Source: JASFRS01 sp050114795
Lineage (GTDB): Bacteria; Pseudomonadota; Alphaproteobacteria; Sphingomonadales; CAKZYD01
Direction of reading: 5' to 3'
Assembly: GCA_050114795.1 (NCBI GenBank)
Contig: JASFRS010000002.1
Span: 1-43,074, forward strand
DNA length: 43,074 nucleotides
Shown: positions 6,355-15,674 of the stretch, in pieces
Layout of the letters: every line of letters begins with the position of its first letter
Numbering within the stretch: position 1 is the stretch's first letter
Program-made: the position numbers and the translations under genes
The notes under the pieces: model-generated
Database searches by the model: none
What the model saw: the letters and a program-made list of their open reading frames with translations, nothing else
What the model was told of the DNA's origin: nothing

Positions 6355-7497
6355 ATGGGTGCCTGGGGCTATAAGCTGTATCAATGCGATGATGCGCAGG
6401 ATTTTCGGGAAGAATTTAAATTTGTCAAAAACTTCCCGTTCGGCGAAGATCAATTTCTGGCGTATTTCAAGGACAGTTGCGGTTATTTGAGGGGGGATGA
6501 TCAGAGTATCCAATGGCTGGTGCTTTATGACCAATTTCATCAATATGCCATTGATGCGCCTCTAACACTTCAGCGCGTCAAAAAGATCATAAAGAATGGT
6601 GAAGATATCACCTATCACCGTGATTTGGATATGAGTGAGCGCGACTTGGAAAAACGCGCAAAACATCTCGAAGATCTATGGCAGACTTGGCAGTCACCCC
6701 CGGTAAAGCCGAAGAAACGAAAGCTCGTCAATCCAGACCAGCCCTTTGTGATGGATGTGGGGGATGTTTATATCTACCCCACTGAGAATGGGTGGCCTCG
6801 TATGCCCCGTTCTGAATGGTCCGCTATGGGAGTTCTTGACCCAGGCAAAAAAGGTCAGCCCGTTCCAGAGGTTAATCTGACAGAATGGGCGGCGTTTGTG
6901 GTTTTGAAGCGACAAAGAACAGCCGGCATTATTCCGCAATATGTTGTTTTAAGATTAAAGCTGGAGACGGGTGTTGAGCGGCCGAACCTTGAAGATGTGA
7001 AAAACGCTTTTATCGCAGGGGGAACGGATAACAAGCATTTTTATAATGCTAAGAATCATATGTATGTCGAGCTGCAGACTTATTATGTGGAGACAACAGC
7101 ACAGGCTTTAAAGCATTTGAGGGCCGAGTGCCTGGGCAACCTTTCAATAGACACGGCAATCCTTCTCCATGATATGGAAAAATTTTCAGTGGAGCAGCAT
7201 TGGCGCTGGCGTCATTTGCAGTATCTAAGATATGAGAAGGAAGGGTGGGATTGGTCAGGGGGTTTACCATCACCTGAGCCATATTTTGACGGTGTGTATA
7301 AACCCGCCGAAATGAAATTGGCCTATCGCAAGAGCTTAAGTGATTTTCTCTGGGCTGGGGATGTTTCTACAGAGTCAGATTGGCAGAGAAATATGATCTC
7401 TGTGAAGGCTCTGCCCCTGAAAAACTACTTCTCAGAGGCCAAGCCAGCCAAAAGGACAGAGCGTTTCTTCACTATTGATGATCTGCGACGCCCCTAA
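6355..7497 (+). CDS. Uncharacterised protein with DUF4259-like N-terminus
   Basis: A 380-aa soluble protein. Its opening MGAWGYKLYQCDDAQDF resembles the start of DUF4259 proteins (MGAWG, then an acidic D-x-A motif), but the rest is longer and I do not recognise it. The middle is lysine/proline-rich (about residues 120-130) and is followed by a beta-rich region (VYIYPTENGWPRMPRSEW, then AAFVVLKRQRT..YVVLRLKL). The C-terminal third is helical and tryptophan-rich (EQHWRWRHLQYLRYEKEGWDW). There is no signal peptide or membrane segment. The ribosome binding site is weak (AGAAAG about 10 nt upstream). Its stop overlaps the hpd stop (CTAA, 7494-7497). Coding potential is good; the function is unknown. 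Confidence 0.65.
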   Translation: MGAWGYKLYQCDDAQDFREEFKFVKNFPFGEDQFLAYFKDSCGYLRGDDQSIQWLVLYDQFHQYAIDAPLTLQRVKKIIKNGEDITYHRDLDMSERDLEKRAKHLEDLWQTWQSPPVKPKKRKLVNPDQPFVMDVGDVYIYPTENGWPRMPRSEWSAMGVLDPGKKGQPVPEVNLTEWAAFVVLKRQRTAGIIPQYVVLRLKLETGVERPNLEDVKNAFIAGGTDNKHFYNAKNHMYVELQTYYVETTAQALKHLRAECLGNLSIDTAILLHDMEKFSVEQHWRWRHLQYLRYEKEGWDWSGGLPSPEPYFDGVYKPAEMKLAYRKSLSDFLWAGDVSTESDWQRNMISVKALPLKNYFSEAKPAKRTERFFTIDDLRRP

Positions 7498-8564
7498 GCG
7501 TCGTTTAAAACGCCGCGACGAATTTGGTCGAGTTCGATGGATTCAAACAGCGCTTGGAAATTGCCTTCACCAAAGCCTTCGTTGCCTTTGCGCTGGATGA
7601 TTTCAAAGAAAATCGGGCCAATCACATTTTGGGTGAAGATTTGAAGTAGCAGGCCTTGACCTTCTGTCGGTGCACCGTCCAGAAGAATGCGACGGACACG
7701 CAGTTCTTCCACATCCTCCCCGTGACCGGGGACGCGGTTGTCCAGCGCCTCATAATAGGTGTCGGGCGTATCCTGGAAAGCCACACCACGAGCCTTCAAC
7801 ATATCAACGGTGCCGAAAATGTCCTCGGTCCCAAGGGCGATATGCTGGATGCCTTCGCCATGATATTCGCGCAGATATTCTTCAATCTGGCTCTTGTCAT
7901 CCTGACTTTCATTGATGGGAATGCGGATTTTGCCGCAAGGGCTGGTCATGGCGCGTGAGACAAGGCCCGTTAATTTGCCTTCAATATCGAAATAGCGAAT
8001 TTCGCGGAAGTTGAAGAGCTTTTCATAAAAGCCCGCCCATTTGTCCATATTCCCACGCATCACATTGTGGGTGAGATGATCGACATAGGTAAGACCTGAA
8101 TCAAGTGCTCTTAATTTCTCGTGCCAGCCCTCTTCAAAGACAAAGTCGACTTCATAAATGGACCTGTCGCCATAGCGATCAACTAAGTAGAGACGCGAAC
8201 CACCGATACCTTCAATGGCCGGGATGTTCAATTCCATTGGGCCTACATGGGTAGGGCAGGGGGTTGCACCCAACTCAACAGCGCGGTCAAATGCCTTAGC
8301 TGCATCTTTAACCCGAAAGGCCATGGCGCAGGCGCAAGGGCCGTGCTCTTTGGCAAATTGTTGGGCGAAACTGTCCGGCTCTGCATTGATGATGAAATTA
8401 ATGTCGCCCTGACGGTGCAGGGTTACGTCTTTCGAGCGGTGCCGGGCGATAGCCGGGAAACCCATGCGCTCAAATAATGTCCTTAAAAGCTCAGGTTCCG
8501 GTGCCGCATATTCGACAAATTCAAAACCATCAGTTCCCATTGGATTGTCGTATAAATCAGCCAT
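7494..8564 (-). CDS. hpd: 4-hydroxyphenylpyruvate dioxygenase
   Basis: Converts 4-hydroxyphenylpyruvate to homogentisate in tyrosine catabolism; cytoplasmic Fe(II) enzyme. From the ATG at 8564 the product is 356 aa, normal for bacterial HPPD. Both vicinal-oxygen-chelate halves are present. The iron ligands are H163 (YVDHLTHNV), H241 (QHIALGTEDI) and E321 (FFEIIQRKG). The C-terminal gate region FGEGNFQALFESIE is conserved. I chose 8564 (MADLYDNP) because AGAGGT lies about 8 nt upstream and homology starts there; the frame opens at 8621. It is divergent from a marR gene with a palindrome between them. No maleylacetoacetate pathway genes are nearby. Confidence 0.97.
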   Translation of the reverse strand: MADLYDNPMGTDGFEFVEYAAPEPELLRTLFERMGFPAIARHRSKDVTLHRQGDINFIINAEPDSFAQQFAKEHGPCACAMAFRVKDAAKAFDRAVELGATPCPTHVGPMELNIPAIEGIGGSRLYLVDRYGDRSIYEVDFVFEEGWHEKLRALDSGLTYVDHLTHNVMRGNMDKWAGFYEKLFNFREIRYFDIEGKLTGLVSRAMTSPCGKIRIPINESQDDKSQIEEYLREYHGEGIQHIALGTEDIFGTVDMLKARGVAFQDTPDTYYEALDNRVPGHGEDVEELRVRRILLDGAPTEGQGLLLQIFTQNVIGPIFFEIIQRKGNEGFGEGNFQALFESIELDQIRRGVLNDA

Positions 8565-8600
8565 GATAGACACCTCTTGACGAATGGCCTTTAAGCACAT

Positions 8601-8643
8601 TTGTTTAATCTTAAAAATCAAGTATAGTTACAAATGAAACTAT
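8601..8643 (+). promoter_or_regulatory. marR promoter and operator-like palindrome in the hpd-marR gap
   Basis: TTGTTT (8601-8606), a 16-nt spacer and TATAGT (8623-8628) form a rightward promoter. ATAGTT-N8-AACTAT (8624-8643) is a perfect 6-bp-arm inverted repeat overlapping the -10 and likely transcript start. This is the size and placement expected of a MarR-family operator, and it could also control the leftward hpd gene. Confidence 0.6.
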
Positions 8644-8660
8644 TGGCAAGGCATGTTGGT

Positions 8661-9101
8661 ATGACGGAAAAACCCAATGAAATCTTTGAGTTGGCAAATT
8701 TTCTGCCGTATCAGCTTTCAACAATTGCGAATCTTGTCAGCCGGGAGCTTGCCCAGATTTATCAGGAAGAATTTGACTTAAGTGTTGCCGAATGGCGGAT
8801 TATCGCTGTTCTTGGCCCGGACAAGCAGTTAAGTGCGAGGGATATTACTGATATCACCATTATGGATAAGGTCACGGTATCACGTGCTGTACAGCGCTTG
8901 ATGCAATCTGGACGGATAGCGTCCAAGGCTGACAAAAATGACCGGCGGCGCCAGATCCTCGTACTGACGGAAGCGGGCCAAGATGTGTTTCATACCGTAG
9001 TGCCTCTAGCCCTGGGCTATGAAGCGCGCCTGCTTAACCGAATTGGTGATGAAGAGCGGGCCACTCTCTCTAAAATTTTCAAAAAACTGAATGGTGGATG
9101 A
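8661..9101 (+). CDS. MarR family transcriptional regulator
   Basis: A winged-helix regulator of 146 aa from the ATG at 8661; an in-frame ATG at 8634 would give 155 aa. The MarR core is clear: LPYQLSTIANLVSRELAQIYQEEFDLSVAEWRIIAVL, then the recognition region DITIMDKVTVSRAVQRLMQSG and the wing KADKNDRRRQILVLTEAG. It is divergent from hpd and is likely to repress it and itself, with a phenylpyruvate or homogentisate-type ligand; this is inferred from position only. The predicted transcript start falls near 8634, so either 8661 is the start or the mRNA is leaderless from 8634. Confidence 0.9.
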   Translation: MTEKPNEIFELANFLPYQLSTIANLVSRELAQIYQEEFDLSVAEWRIIAVLGPDKQLSARDITDITIMDKVTVSRAVQRLMQSGRIASKADKNDRRRQILVLTEAGQDVFHTVVPLALGYEARLLNRIGDEERATLSKIFKKLNGG

Positions 9102-9207
9102 TTGGCCACAATTTGGAACTAGTCTGTCTCTCTCATGCAATCTTGCATTGTGATGAAATGTCGCTGCATTTAAAGGCGCATATTCAGAAACATCACCGGA
9201 GAATAAC

Positions 9208-10557
9208 TTGAGTTCCAAAGCTGAAAACCGTGCCCGCTTAACGGAAGGCCCTGTCGGACCAACGCTGATCAAATTGGTGGTGCCCATGATTTGGGGTGTG
9301 CTGGCTGTCATGTCCCAGTCAATTGTGGATGCCTATTTTGTCGGGCAGCTTGGGGCACAGCAGTTGGCTGCGATTGCTTATATTCTCCCCATCGCCTTTT
9401 TCGTAACCAGCATGACGCTGGGGCTGACCGTTGGTACAAGTGCGGTTTTGGCTAGGCAAATTGGTGCGGAAGATTGGACCAAAGTTAGGCAGACAGTCAC
9501 CCATGCTTTGATTCTCGGGTTAAGCTTAATCCTATCCCTTTTGTTTCTTGGCATATTGGGGATTGAGGCGATATTGAGGCTTCAAGACGTGCCGCCTGAA
9601 AGCTGGCCCATGATCAAGTCTTATTTGGGGATTTGGGTGTGGTCCATGTTCCCGCTTGTTCTTGCTATGATAACCAATGGGGCCATGCGCGCTCATGGCG
9701 ACACATTAGCGTCGAGTTCAATATTGATTATGGCTGCATTGGCAAATGCGATATTGGACCCGGTCCTGATTTTTGGCTTGGGTGATTTCCAGGGTTTGGG
9801 ATTCAGGGGCGCTGCCTGGGCTAGTGTAGGTGCGAATTTTGCTGCTGCACTTTTGGCTTTGAGATATTTGGTCTTCCGCGACAACCTGATTGACTGGTCT
9901 ATGCCAAGCTGGTCGGGAGTAAAAGCAAGTTGGGCCGCGGTCCTGGTGATTGGCGTTCCGTCAGCCCTTGCCAATATGGTTACGCCCGTGTCGCGGGCCT
10001 TGCTTAATCGCATCATTACCGATTTTGGCGGTCCCGCCGTTGCGGGCTTTGGGGTGGTGTTTCAACTGGAAATGTTATCCCTTATTGTGCCATTGGCGCT
10101 GTCTTCCATCATTGGACCATTCATAGGGCAAAACCTGGGTGCTGGTCGCGTGGATCGTATGCGTGAGGCTATGCGCCTGGTCCTGGTCTTCAGCTTTATC
10201 TACGGTATTGCCGTAATGCTCTTAATGGCGCTGGGGCGGGAATGGATTGCACGGCAGTTTATTGATGATGATCAAACCATTGCTGTCATTACCGGCTATC
10301 TTATCGGTGTTCCATGGAGCTATGGTTTCTATGCAGTCATCATGATGACGGGTGCAGCCTTCAACTCAATGGGTAATCCAAAACCCAATTTTGTTTTATA
10401 TACGGTTCGTCTGTTGGCGATCTATGTACCCGCGGCTTGGATAGGTTCTTACTATTTTGGAATAGAAGGCATTATCGCAGCGTCTGCCCTGTCAAATATT
10501 TTGACCGGTGGCATGGCGCTTTATTGGTGTTATGTGCATTTTCCTAAAGAGGCTTAA
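9208..10557 (+). CDS. MATE family efflux transporter
   Basis: A 449-aa inner-membrane antiporter of the multidrug and toxic compound extrusion family. Twelve hydrophobic segments are arranged as two similar halves. Family features are the N-terminal GPVGPTLIKLVVPMIWGVLAVMSQSIVDAYFVGQLG, SMTLGLTVGTSAVLARQIGA at the end of the third helix, and IIGPFIGQNLGAGR in the second half. The start is TTG at 9208, chosen because CGGAG lies 6-7 nt upstream and the protein begins there at its usual point. Substrates cannot be read from the sequence. Its stop overlaps that of the convergent RND gene (TTAA, 10554-10557). Confidence 0.95.
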   Translation: MSSKAENRARLTEGPVGPTLIKLVVPMIWGVLAVMSQSIVDAYFVGQLGAQQLAAIAYILPIAFFVTSMTLGLTVGTSAVLARQIGAEDWTKVRQTVTHALILGLSLILSLLFLGILGIEAILRLQDVPPESWPMIKSYLGIWVWSMFPLVLAMITNGAMRAHGDTLASSSILIMAALANAILDPVLIFGLGDFQGLGFRGAAWASVGANFAAALLALRYLVFRDNLIDWSMPSWSGVKASWAAVLVIGVPSALANMVTPVSRALLNRIITDFGGPAVAGFGVVFQLEMLSLIVPLALSSIIGPFIGQNLGAGRVDRMREAMRLVLVFSFIYGIAVMLLMALGREWIARQFIDDDQTIAVITGYLIGVPWSYGFYAVIMMTGAAFNSMGNPKPNFVLYTVRLLAIYVPAAWIGSYYFGIEGIIAASALSNILTGGMALYWCYVHFPKEA

Positions 10558-12839
10558 TCTCTTCTGGCAAAAGTGAGAATGAGCGCAGGCGTCATCGTGA
10601 AATCCGCGATTAGGCCAATGAAGATCGTCAATGCCACCATCGCGGCCATTAAAGAGATGATGGCGAAATTGGACAGGGTTAGAATTAGAAAACCCATCAA
10701 CAAAACGATTGCTGAAACCCAAATAGCCATGCCGGTGGATGCAAAGACGTCACGCATGGCATTTTCAGGCGTCATGTGGTCCATATTGATGGCACGTGCA
10801 TATTTGGAAAAAAGATGCACTGTAAAGTCAACAATCAGTCCTAAGCTGGTGGCGGTTACAAAGGCCGCATAAAGTCCGATTTCCGAATGAAAGATAGCCC
10901 AGAGTCCGAATGTAAATATGGCGGGGGCCAGATTTGGCAAAAGCGATAAAATTCCATAGCGCAAGCTGCGTAATGCGATAGCAATTGTCCCGGCAATCAG
11001 CAGAAACGCGAGAAGCGTGCCGATAAACATGGATTTAATATTACTTCCTGTTAAGTGGGCAAAGATGATGTTTGTACCGCTGGCGTCACTAAGCTGACTG
11101 TTGTGGAGGTTGTTATCTGCCCAGCTTCTTGTACGTGCTTTGAATTCAAGCATTTTTTCTGATGAAATATTTTTCATGATGACCAATATACGAGAGCTGT
11201 TACGACTAATATCGATCATATTATTGAGGTCTAATCCTTGGGGCAGCGAAAGCTCATAAAGCAACAAATATTGTGCTGCGGCCTCCTGGCTTTCCGGCAG
11301 TGTTTCGTAGGCTGGGTCATCGCCGTGGATATTCTTATTTAGTCGCCGCATAATCATGTCAAAGGACAGGATGTGGGCGACTTCTTCCTGATTTGAGGCC
11401 CATTGAGAGAATTTCTCCAGGTCGTGCAGATAGTCCACGTTGGAAATGCCCGCAGGGTCATTTGCTTTTAAAGCAAATTGCACCGCATAAATCCCAGGAA
11501 GCTCTTGCGATATAAAGTCTGCGTCATCGCGGAATGTTGCACCTTGTGCAATCCATTCAACGAAATTGTCGTTAATTCTAAGGTTTGGAATAAGTGCGAT
11601 TGCCCCTGCGAGAAGGAGTAATGACAGCCCCAAAACAAGCCGCTTATACCGGATCACCGCCTCAACGAGTTTAAGCTCAATCCGTTCCATCACATTTTGC
11701 CCTGAAGAGGCAGTGAGTTTTATGCGCTTGAGTAATAATGGTAGAAACAGCATCGAATATAAAAAGGCGAATATTGTGCCAATAGCTGCAATCGTGCCCA
11801 GATCGCGAAATGGTGGTGTATCTGAAAAATTCAGGCTTAGAAAACCCAGCGCGGTTGTCACGCTGGTTAGAAATATGGGCTGAGCATTGATGAACAGGCT
11901 TTTGCGTATGGCGGAGAGGGGCTTAATTCCAGCGTTCAGATATTTTCGCGCCCCCACAATCAAATGAATACTGTCAGCAATTGCGACGGTCAAAATGATG
12001 ATTGGCGCCTGCCCTGATGCAGGGGTCAGTTTTACGCCCATCCAGCCTGCTATACCCATTGTTGTGATAATGGTAATGCCCATGACCACAAGGGCTGCCA
12101 CGCTTAAAGCGATGGACCTGAAAAAATAAGCCATTAACGCGCCGAGAAGCAGGATCATCAGCGGGAACAACAGCGTCATGTCTTTAATCGTGATTTCAAA
12201 AAAGCTGTTAGACAACATGATGACGCCGGTCGTAGCGATTTTATATCCCGGATAGTCCTGTTTGAACTGGGTCTTTAGCTTTTCAACGGCGTTTGCGATG
12301 TCTGGTAACAAGGCATCGCGGTCTTCTGGCAATTGGGTTGTGGCTATGATTTGAACCGTCTGACCATCCGCGCTGATTAGTCGTTTTTTAATAAGCGGAT
12401 CGGTTTCCCCTAAACGCTTAATATCTTCAATTGGAATTGCGGCTTCACCATCTTGGAATAGGGGCGTGACCAGAAGGTCATCCCCCTCGGCTTGGCTGTG
12501 CTGGTAATTTACAAGCGAGTCAACGCGGATGACATGAGGTATGGACCAGGCTGCCTGGGTGAGCGCCTCAATCGCTTCAAGATCCGCCTGATTGTAAAAA
12601 TCACCCTTATCTTTATGAAGGAACAGGTTAACACCATCGGATTGGGTGAAGCTTTGTTCCATTGCTTCATGCGCGGCCAGATTCGGATTTTTAGGGTCGA
12701 AAAACGCCCGGTAATCATGAGAGAAGCTGAGTTTCAAACCGCCTAGCCCAAAGGCGATAGTTGCAATCAAACATAAGGCAAAAACAAGGCGCTCATGACG
12801 GAAAAGTCTGTCAATCCATTGATCGGATGATGAAGTCAT
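10554..12839 (-). CDS. RND superfamily exporter (MMPL/SSD type)
   Basis: A 761-aa inner-membrane protein with two repeated halves. Each half has one N-terminal helix, a large periplasmic domain and a five-helix bundle (LLFPLMILLLGALMAYFFRS and onward in the first half; MFIGTLLAFLLIAGTIAIAL and onward in the second). This is the layout of the RND-type predicted exporters of COG1033 rather than the longer AcrB pumps. The ATG at 12839 has GAGAG 7 nt upstream; a second in-frame ATG lies at 12845. No membrane-fusion or outer-membrane partner is adjacent, which is usual for this group. Related proteins move lipids or hopanoids; the substrate here is unknown. It follows the SDR gene by 34 bp and may be co-transcribed. 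Confidence 0.9.
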   Translation of the reverse strand: MTSSSDQWIDRLFRHERLVFALCLIATIAFGLGGLKLSFSHDYRAFFDPKNPNLAAHEAMEQSFTQSDGVNLFLHKDKGDFYNQADLEAIEALTQAAWSIPHVIRVDSLVNYQHSQAEGDDLLVTPLFQDGEAAIPIEDIKRLGETDPLIKKRLISADGQTVQIIATTQLPEDRDALLPDIANAVEKLKTQFKQDYPGYKIATTGVIMLSNSFFEITIKDMTLLFPLMILLLGALMAYFFRSIALSVAALVVMGITIITTMGIAGWMGVKLTPASGQAPIIILTVAIADSIHLIVGARKYLNAGIKPLSAIRKSLFINAQPIFLTSVTTALGFLSLNFSDTPPFRDLGTIAAIGTIFAFLYSMLFLPLLLKRIKLTASSGQNVMERIELKLVEAVIRYKRLVLGLSLLLLAGAIALIPNLRINDNFVEWIAQGATFRDDADFISQELPGIYAVQFALKANDPAGISNVDYLHDLEKFSQWASNQEEVAHILSFDMIMRRLNKNIHGDDPAYETLPESQEAAAQYLLLYELSLPQGLDLNNMIDISRNSSRILVIMKNISSEKMLEFKARTRSWADNNLHNSQLSDASGTNIIFAHLTGSNIKSMFIGTLLAFLLIAGTIAIALRSLRYGILSLLPNLAPAIFTFGLWAIFHSEIGLYAAFVTATSLGLIVDFTVHLFSKYARAINMDHMTPENAMRDVFASTGMAIWVSAIVLLMGFLILTLSNFAIISLMAAMVALTIFIGLIADFTMTPALILTFARRD

Positions 12840-12873
12840 GACCATGCTCTCACTTTACGCCGACCCTCGCTGT

Positions 12874-13716
12874 CTATTCAATGCTGCATAATTCCTTCGA
12901 AACTGTCCACAGTCTCTCTCGTGCAGCTTTGTCCTGGACCAATGGATGTGGTGCGGTTTTTTCGTGGTTGGTATAATATCCGCCGGTTTTGCCCTCATAT
13001 TTGGGACTTGCCGCAAGGCGTAATGGGCCGACTGCGCCTTCCCGCGGTGTCAGGTAAAAAAGCCCAAATGCCCTAAAGACGAGGGCCTGCCAGCTCATGC
13101 CTGAAGCAATTTTGGTGCGCACGATGCCGGGATGGACTGCATTGATGGTAAATTTATCAGCAGGCGTTTTTTCCGCCCAGGATTTGGTCGCCATCATTAA
13201 GGCGAGCTTCGACTGTGCATAAGCACCCAAGCCGGAATAGGGGCGATATTCATACATCAGGTCTGCAAAATCCAGATGGCCCCTTAAATGCATAGCCGAC
13301 GTTATGTTCACGACGCGCCCCTTAGTCAGGTGATTTTTTAAAAGCTGCAAGGTTAGAAAGGGTGCGAGATAATTGACCTGAAATTGAAGTTCATAGCCCT
13401 GTTTGGTGGTCTGTCGTCTTGGCGTCCAAACGCCAGCGTTGTTCACCAAAATATCTAGTTTTTTGGTTTCGGACAGCACTTGGTCCGTCATCTTGCGAAC
13501 GTGACTCAAATCCCTGAAATCCGCCTTTACAGCGATATGTTTGTCGGAATTTTGGGTGTTTGGAAGGCGCTTTAATAACCGAGACAGTTTTGCATCGGAG
13601 CGCCCGTGAACAATCACCTGCGCCCCTAATTGTGCCAGGCCTTTAGCGATTTCCCACCCTATGCCGCTGGTCGCGCCGGTAACCAGCGCGACCTTATCGG
13701 TCAAATCATATCGCAT
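12874..13716 (-). CDS. Short-chain dehydrogenase/reductase
   Basis: A 280-aa NAD(P)-dependent oxidoreductase of the SDR family, resembling the retinol dehydrogenase/WW-domain oxidoreductase-like group. The cofactor motif TGATSGIG is at residues 13-20, NNAG at 92-95 and the catalytic S140, Y166 and K170 (YAQSK). HGRSD after the second strand suggests NADP preference. The C-terminal part contains VHPGIVRTKI and a GGYYTNHEKT segment typical of that subgroup. The substrate is unknown. It lies between gpmA and the RND exporter on the same strand with short gaps. Confidence 0.92.
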   Translation of the reverse strand: MRYDLTDKVALVTGATSGIGWEIAKGLAQLGAQVIVHGRSDAKLSRLLKRLPNTQNSDKHIAVKADFRDLSHVRKMTDQVLSETKKLDILVNNAGVWTPRRQTTKQGYELQFQVNYLAPFLTLQLLKNHLTKGRVVNITSAMHLRGHLDFADLMYEYRPYSGLGAYAQSKLALMMATKSWAEKTPADKFTINAVHPGIVRTKIASGMSWQALVFRAFGLFYLTPREGAVGPLRLAASPKYEGKTGGYYTNHEKTAPHPLVQDKAARERLWTVSKELCSIE

Positions 13717-13760
13717 GAGCTGTGCCCCCCATTGCTCCTGCGTTTTTATTTAAGCCCTAT

Positions 13761-14456
13761 TTACCGCTCATGAAGATAATAGCGCTCTACCGGCTTAAGG
13801 CTAGCATCTAAATTATAAACAAGTGGTTTGCCCGTTGGAATTTCAACTGTGGGGATTTCTTCATCTGAAATGCCATCTAGGTATTTCACTAAAGCGCGCA
13901 ATGAATTTCCATGGGCTGCGATGATTAGTCTCTGACCATCACGCAGGTCTGGCGCAATGTTGGCCTCCCAATAGGGAAGTACGCGCTCAATCGTGTCTTT
14001 CAGGCTTTCTGTCTGCGGAACCAGTTTGGAATCAAGCTTTGCATAGCGTGGGTCAGCGGAAACATCGAATTCGCTGCCCTTTTCCATATCAGGCGGAGGA
14101 ATGTCGAAGGAGCGACGCCAGATGAAGACTTGTTCATCACCGACTTTTTCCGCCATTTCCTTTTTATTATAGCCGGTTAGGCCGCCATAGTGACGCTCGT
14201 TTAACTCCCAGGCCTTTGTGGTGGGGAGCCAAAGCTGGCCCATTTCCTCAATAGCTAGATTAAGTGTTTTAATCGCCCGTGTAAGGACAGAGGTATAGGC
14301 GGCATCAAATTGAAAACCGGCTTCTTTCAATGCACGTCCGGCTTCCCGCGCTTCTTCCACACCTTTATCTGAAAGATTGACATCCCACCAACCGGTAAAG
14401 CGGTTTTCTAAGTTCCATTGGCTTTGGCCATGACGAAGCAGCACCAGTTGCGGCAT
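13761..14456 (-). CDS. gpmA: 2,3-bisphosphoglycerate-dependent phosphoglycerate mutase
   Basis: Interconverts 3- and 2-phosphoglycerate in glycolysis and gluconeogenesis. The 231-aa product has the phosphohistidine motif LRHGQSQWN (H9), FTGWWDVNLSDKG, ERHYGGLTGYNKKE, and the second catalytic histidine in AAHGNSLRALVKYLDG. All are diagnostic of the cofactor-dependent dPGM family, and the length is normal. The ATG at 14456 has AAGGGGAT just upstream. A perfect AGGCGTG/CACGCCT stem (14474-14500) lies immediately before the gene. It has the same orientation as the M14 gene upstream, with 71 bp between them. Confidence 0.97.
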   Translation of the reverse strand: MPQLVLLRHGQSQWNLENRFTGWWDVNLSDKGVEEAREAGRALKEAGFQFDAAYTSVLTRAIKTLNLAIEEMGQLWLPTTKAWELNERHYGGLTGYNKKEMAEKVGDEQVFIWRRSFDIPPPDMEKGSEFDVSADPRYAKLDSKLVPQTESLKDTIERVLPYWEANIAPDLRDGQRLIIAAHGNSLRALVKYLDGISDEEIPTVEIPTGKPLVYNLDASLKPVERYYLHER

Positions 14457-14527
14457 GTTTATCCCCTTGTTGAAGGCGTGTTGAATATGGCGCCACGCCT
14501 AGCAAAGTCTTTGTTTACAGGCAAGAG

Positions 14528-15655
14528 CTAGCGCAGGTCATCAACCAAATAAGCCAGCGTCGCCAGGCATTCTCGAGCCAGATGTTTGCACCTTGTCGGT
14601 GACCAGCCTTCTAAATCATCCGGTAAATCAGCATTATCTTTAAATGGCATTTCAAGTGTCATGGACAGGCAGTCAAAACGTTCAGCAATCTGATTAGTTC
14701 CCATGGTCAAATTGGCTTTGCCAGCCGGTGGTGTGGGATAGCCATATTTTGTCTGGAAATCCGGAGACAGTTCCTCCAGCTTATTCTCAAAGCGGCGTAG
14801 AAGGTCTGTCAGGCGGTCAGTGATGGATGGAATGCCTTCAAAGCCCGCAATGAAATTATAGGGTAGGGCTTCATCGCCATGGACATCAAAAGAAAAGTCC
14901 ACGCCGATTTCATCCATTTTATTCAGCACAAGCAGCACTTCCGGACTGTTTTCCGCTGTCGGATTGGCCCATTCGCGGTTTAAATTTGCCCCCGCCGCGT
15001 TGGTGCGAAGGTGACCGCGCTTGGAACCGTCCGGGTTCATGTTGGGAACGATATAAAAAACGGCTTTATCCAGCAATTTTTTGACCACCGGATCATCAAT
15101 GTCACTTAAACGCTCAAGCGCGCCTTCCATCCACCATTCTGCCATGGTTTCCCCGGGATGCTGTCGGGCAATCATCCAGCATTTCTTTTTACCTTCCCCC
15201 GGCGTGCCGATGGTCAGTAGGTCCATATCCTGACCATCCAGGGTCTGGCCTAAAACCTCAGCCGAGACATGTGGTAATTGGCTTATATCTGCAATCAGGT
15301 CGGCGTGACGTTCCATGGAATAGGGTGCGAAATAGGCGAAATAGACGCTGTCGGCATTGGCCTCGTGCGAGAAAATCAAATTCTCACCATCAAATTCCGT
15401 GTCGATCCGAAACCAGATATCGCGATCATAGGAAGCGCAGACTTTATAGTCCTTCCACCCATCGACATAGGCTGACCCGCCCGCATTTGTAATGCGGTAT
15501 CGACAAATTTCCCCGCGTACATTGGACACGCGGAAATAGAACCATTGATAAAAGTCTGATTTGTTATCTTTGCGGATCCGTAATTGGATGTCCTGTTTAT
15601 CACTGGCGTTATCTATGATGATATTCCCACCGTCGAATACGCTGCTGATATGCAT
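14528..15655 (-). CDS. M14 family zinc carboxypeptidase (cytosolic carboxypeptidase-like)
   Basis: A 375-aa metallopeptidase without a signal peptide. An N-terminal beta-sandwich domain (about 1-120, with FYFRVSN and YFAYFAPYS) is typical of the CCP-like M14 subgroup. The catalytic domain follows. Zinc ligands are H166 and E169 (HPGE) and H259 (DVHGDE). Substrate-binding residues lie in NMNPDGSKRGHLRTNAAG and NLNRE, and the catalytic glutamate is E335 (TLEMPFKD). Eukaryotic relatives trim glutamates from tubulin; the bacterial substrate is unknown. It lies 19 bp after the lipoprotein gene on the same strand, so the two are probably co-transcribed. AAGGGC precedes the start. Confidence 0.93.
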   Translation of the reverse strand: MHISSVFDGGNIIIDNASDKQDIQLRIRKDNKSDFYQWFYFRVSNVRGEICRYRITNAGGSAYVDGWKDYKVCASYDRDIWFRIDTEFDGENLIFSHEANADSVYFAYFAPYSMERHADLIADISQLPHVSAEVLGQTLDGQDMDLLTIGTPGEGKKKCWMIARQHPGETMAEWWMEGALERLSDIDDPVVKKLLDKAVFYIVPNMNPDGSKRGHLRTNAAGANLNREWANPTAENSPEVLLVLNKMDEIGVDFSFDVHGDEALPYNFIAGFEGIPSITDRLTDLLRRFENKLEELSPDFQTKYGYPTPPAGKANLTMGTNQIAERFDCLSMTLEMPFKDNADLPDDLEGWSPTRCKHLARECLATLAYLVDDLR

Positions 15656-15674
15656 CTTATTTGCCCTTATTTAT

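Noticed and set aside
6112..6543. 143-codon leftward open frame
   Set aside because: It crosses the terminator at 6218-6248 and overlaps the better supported rightward genes on both sides, with no recognisable protein features.
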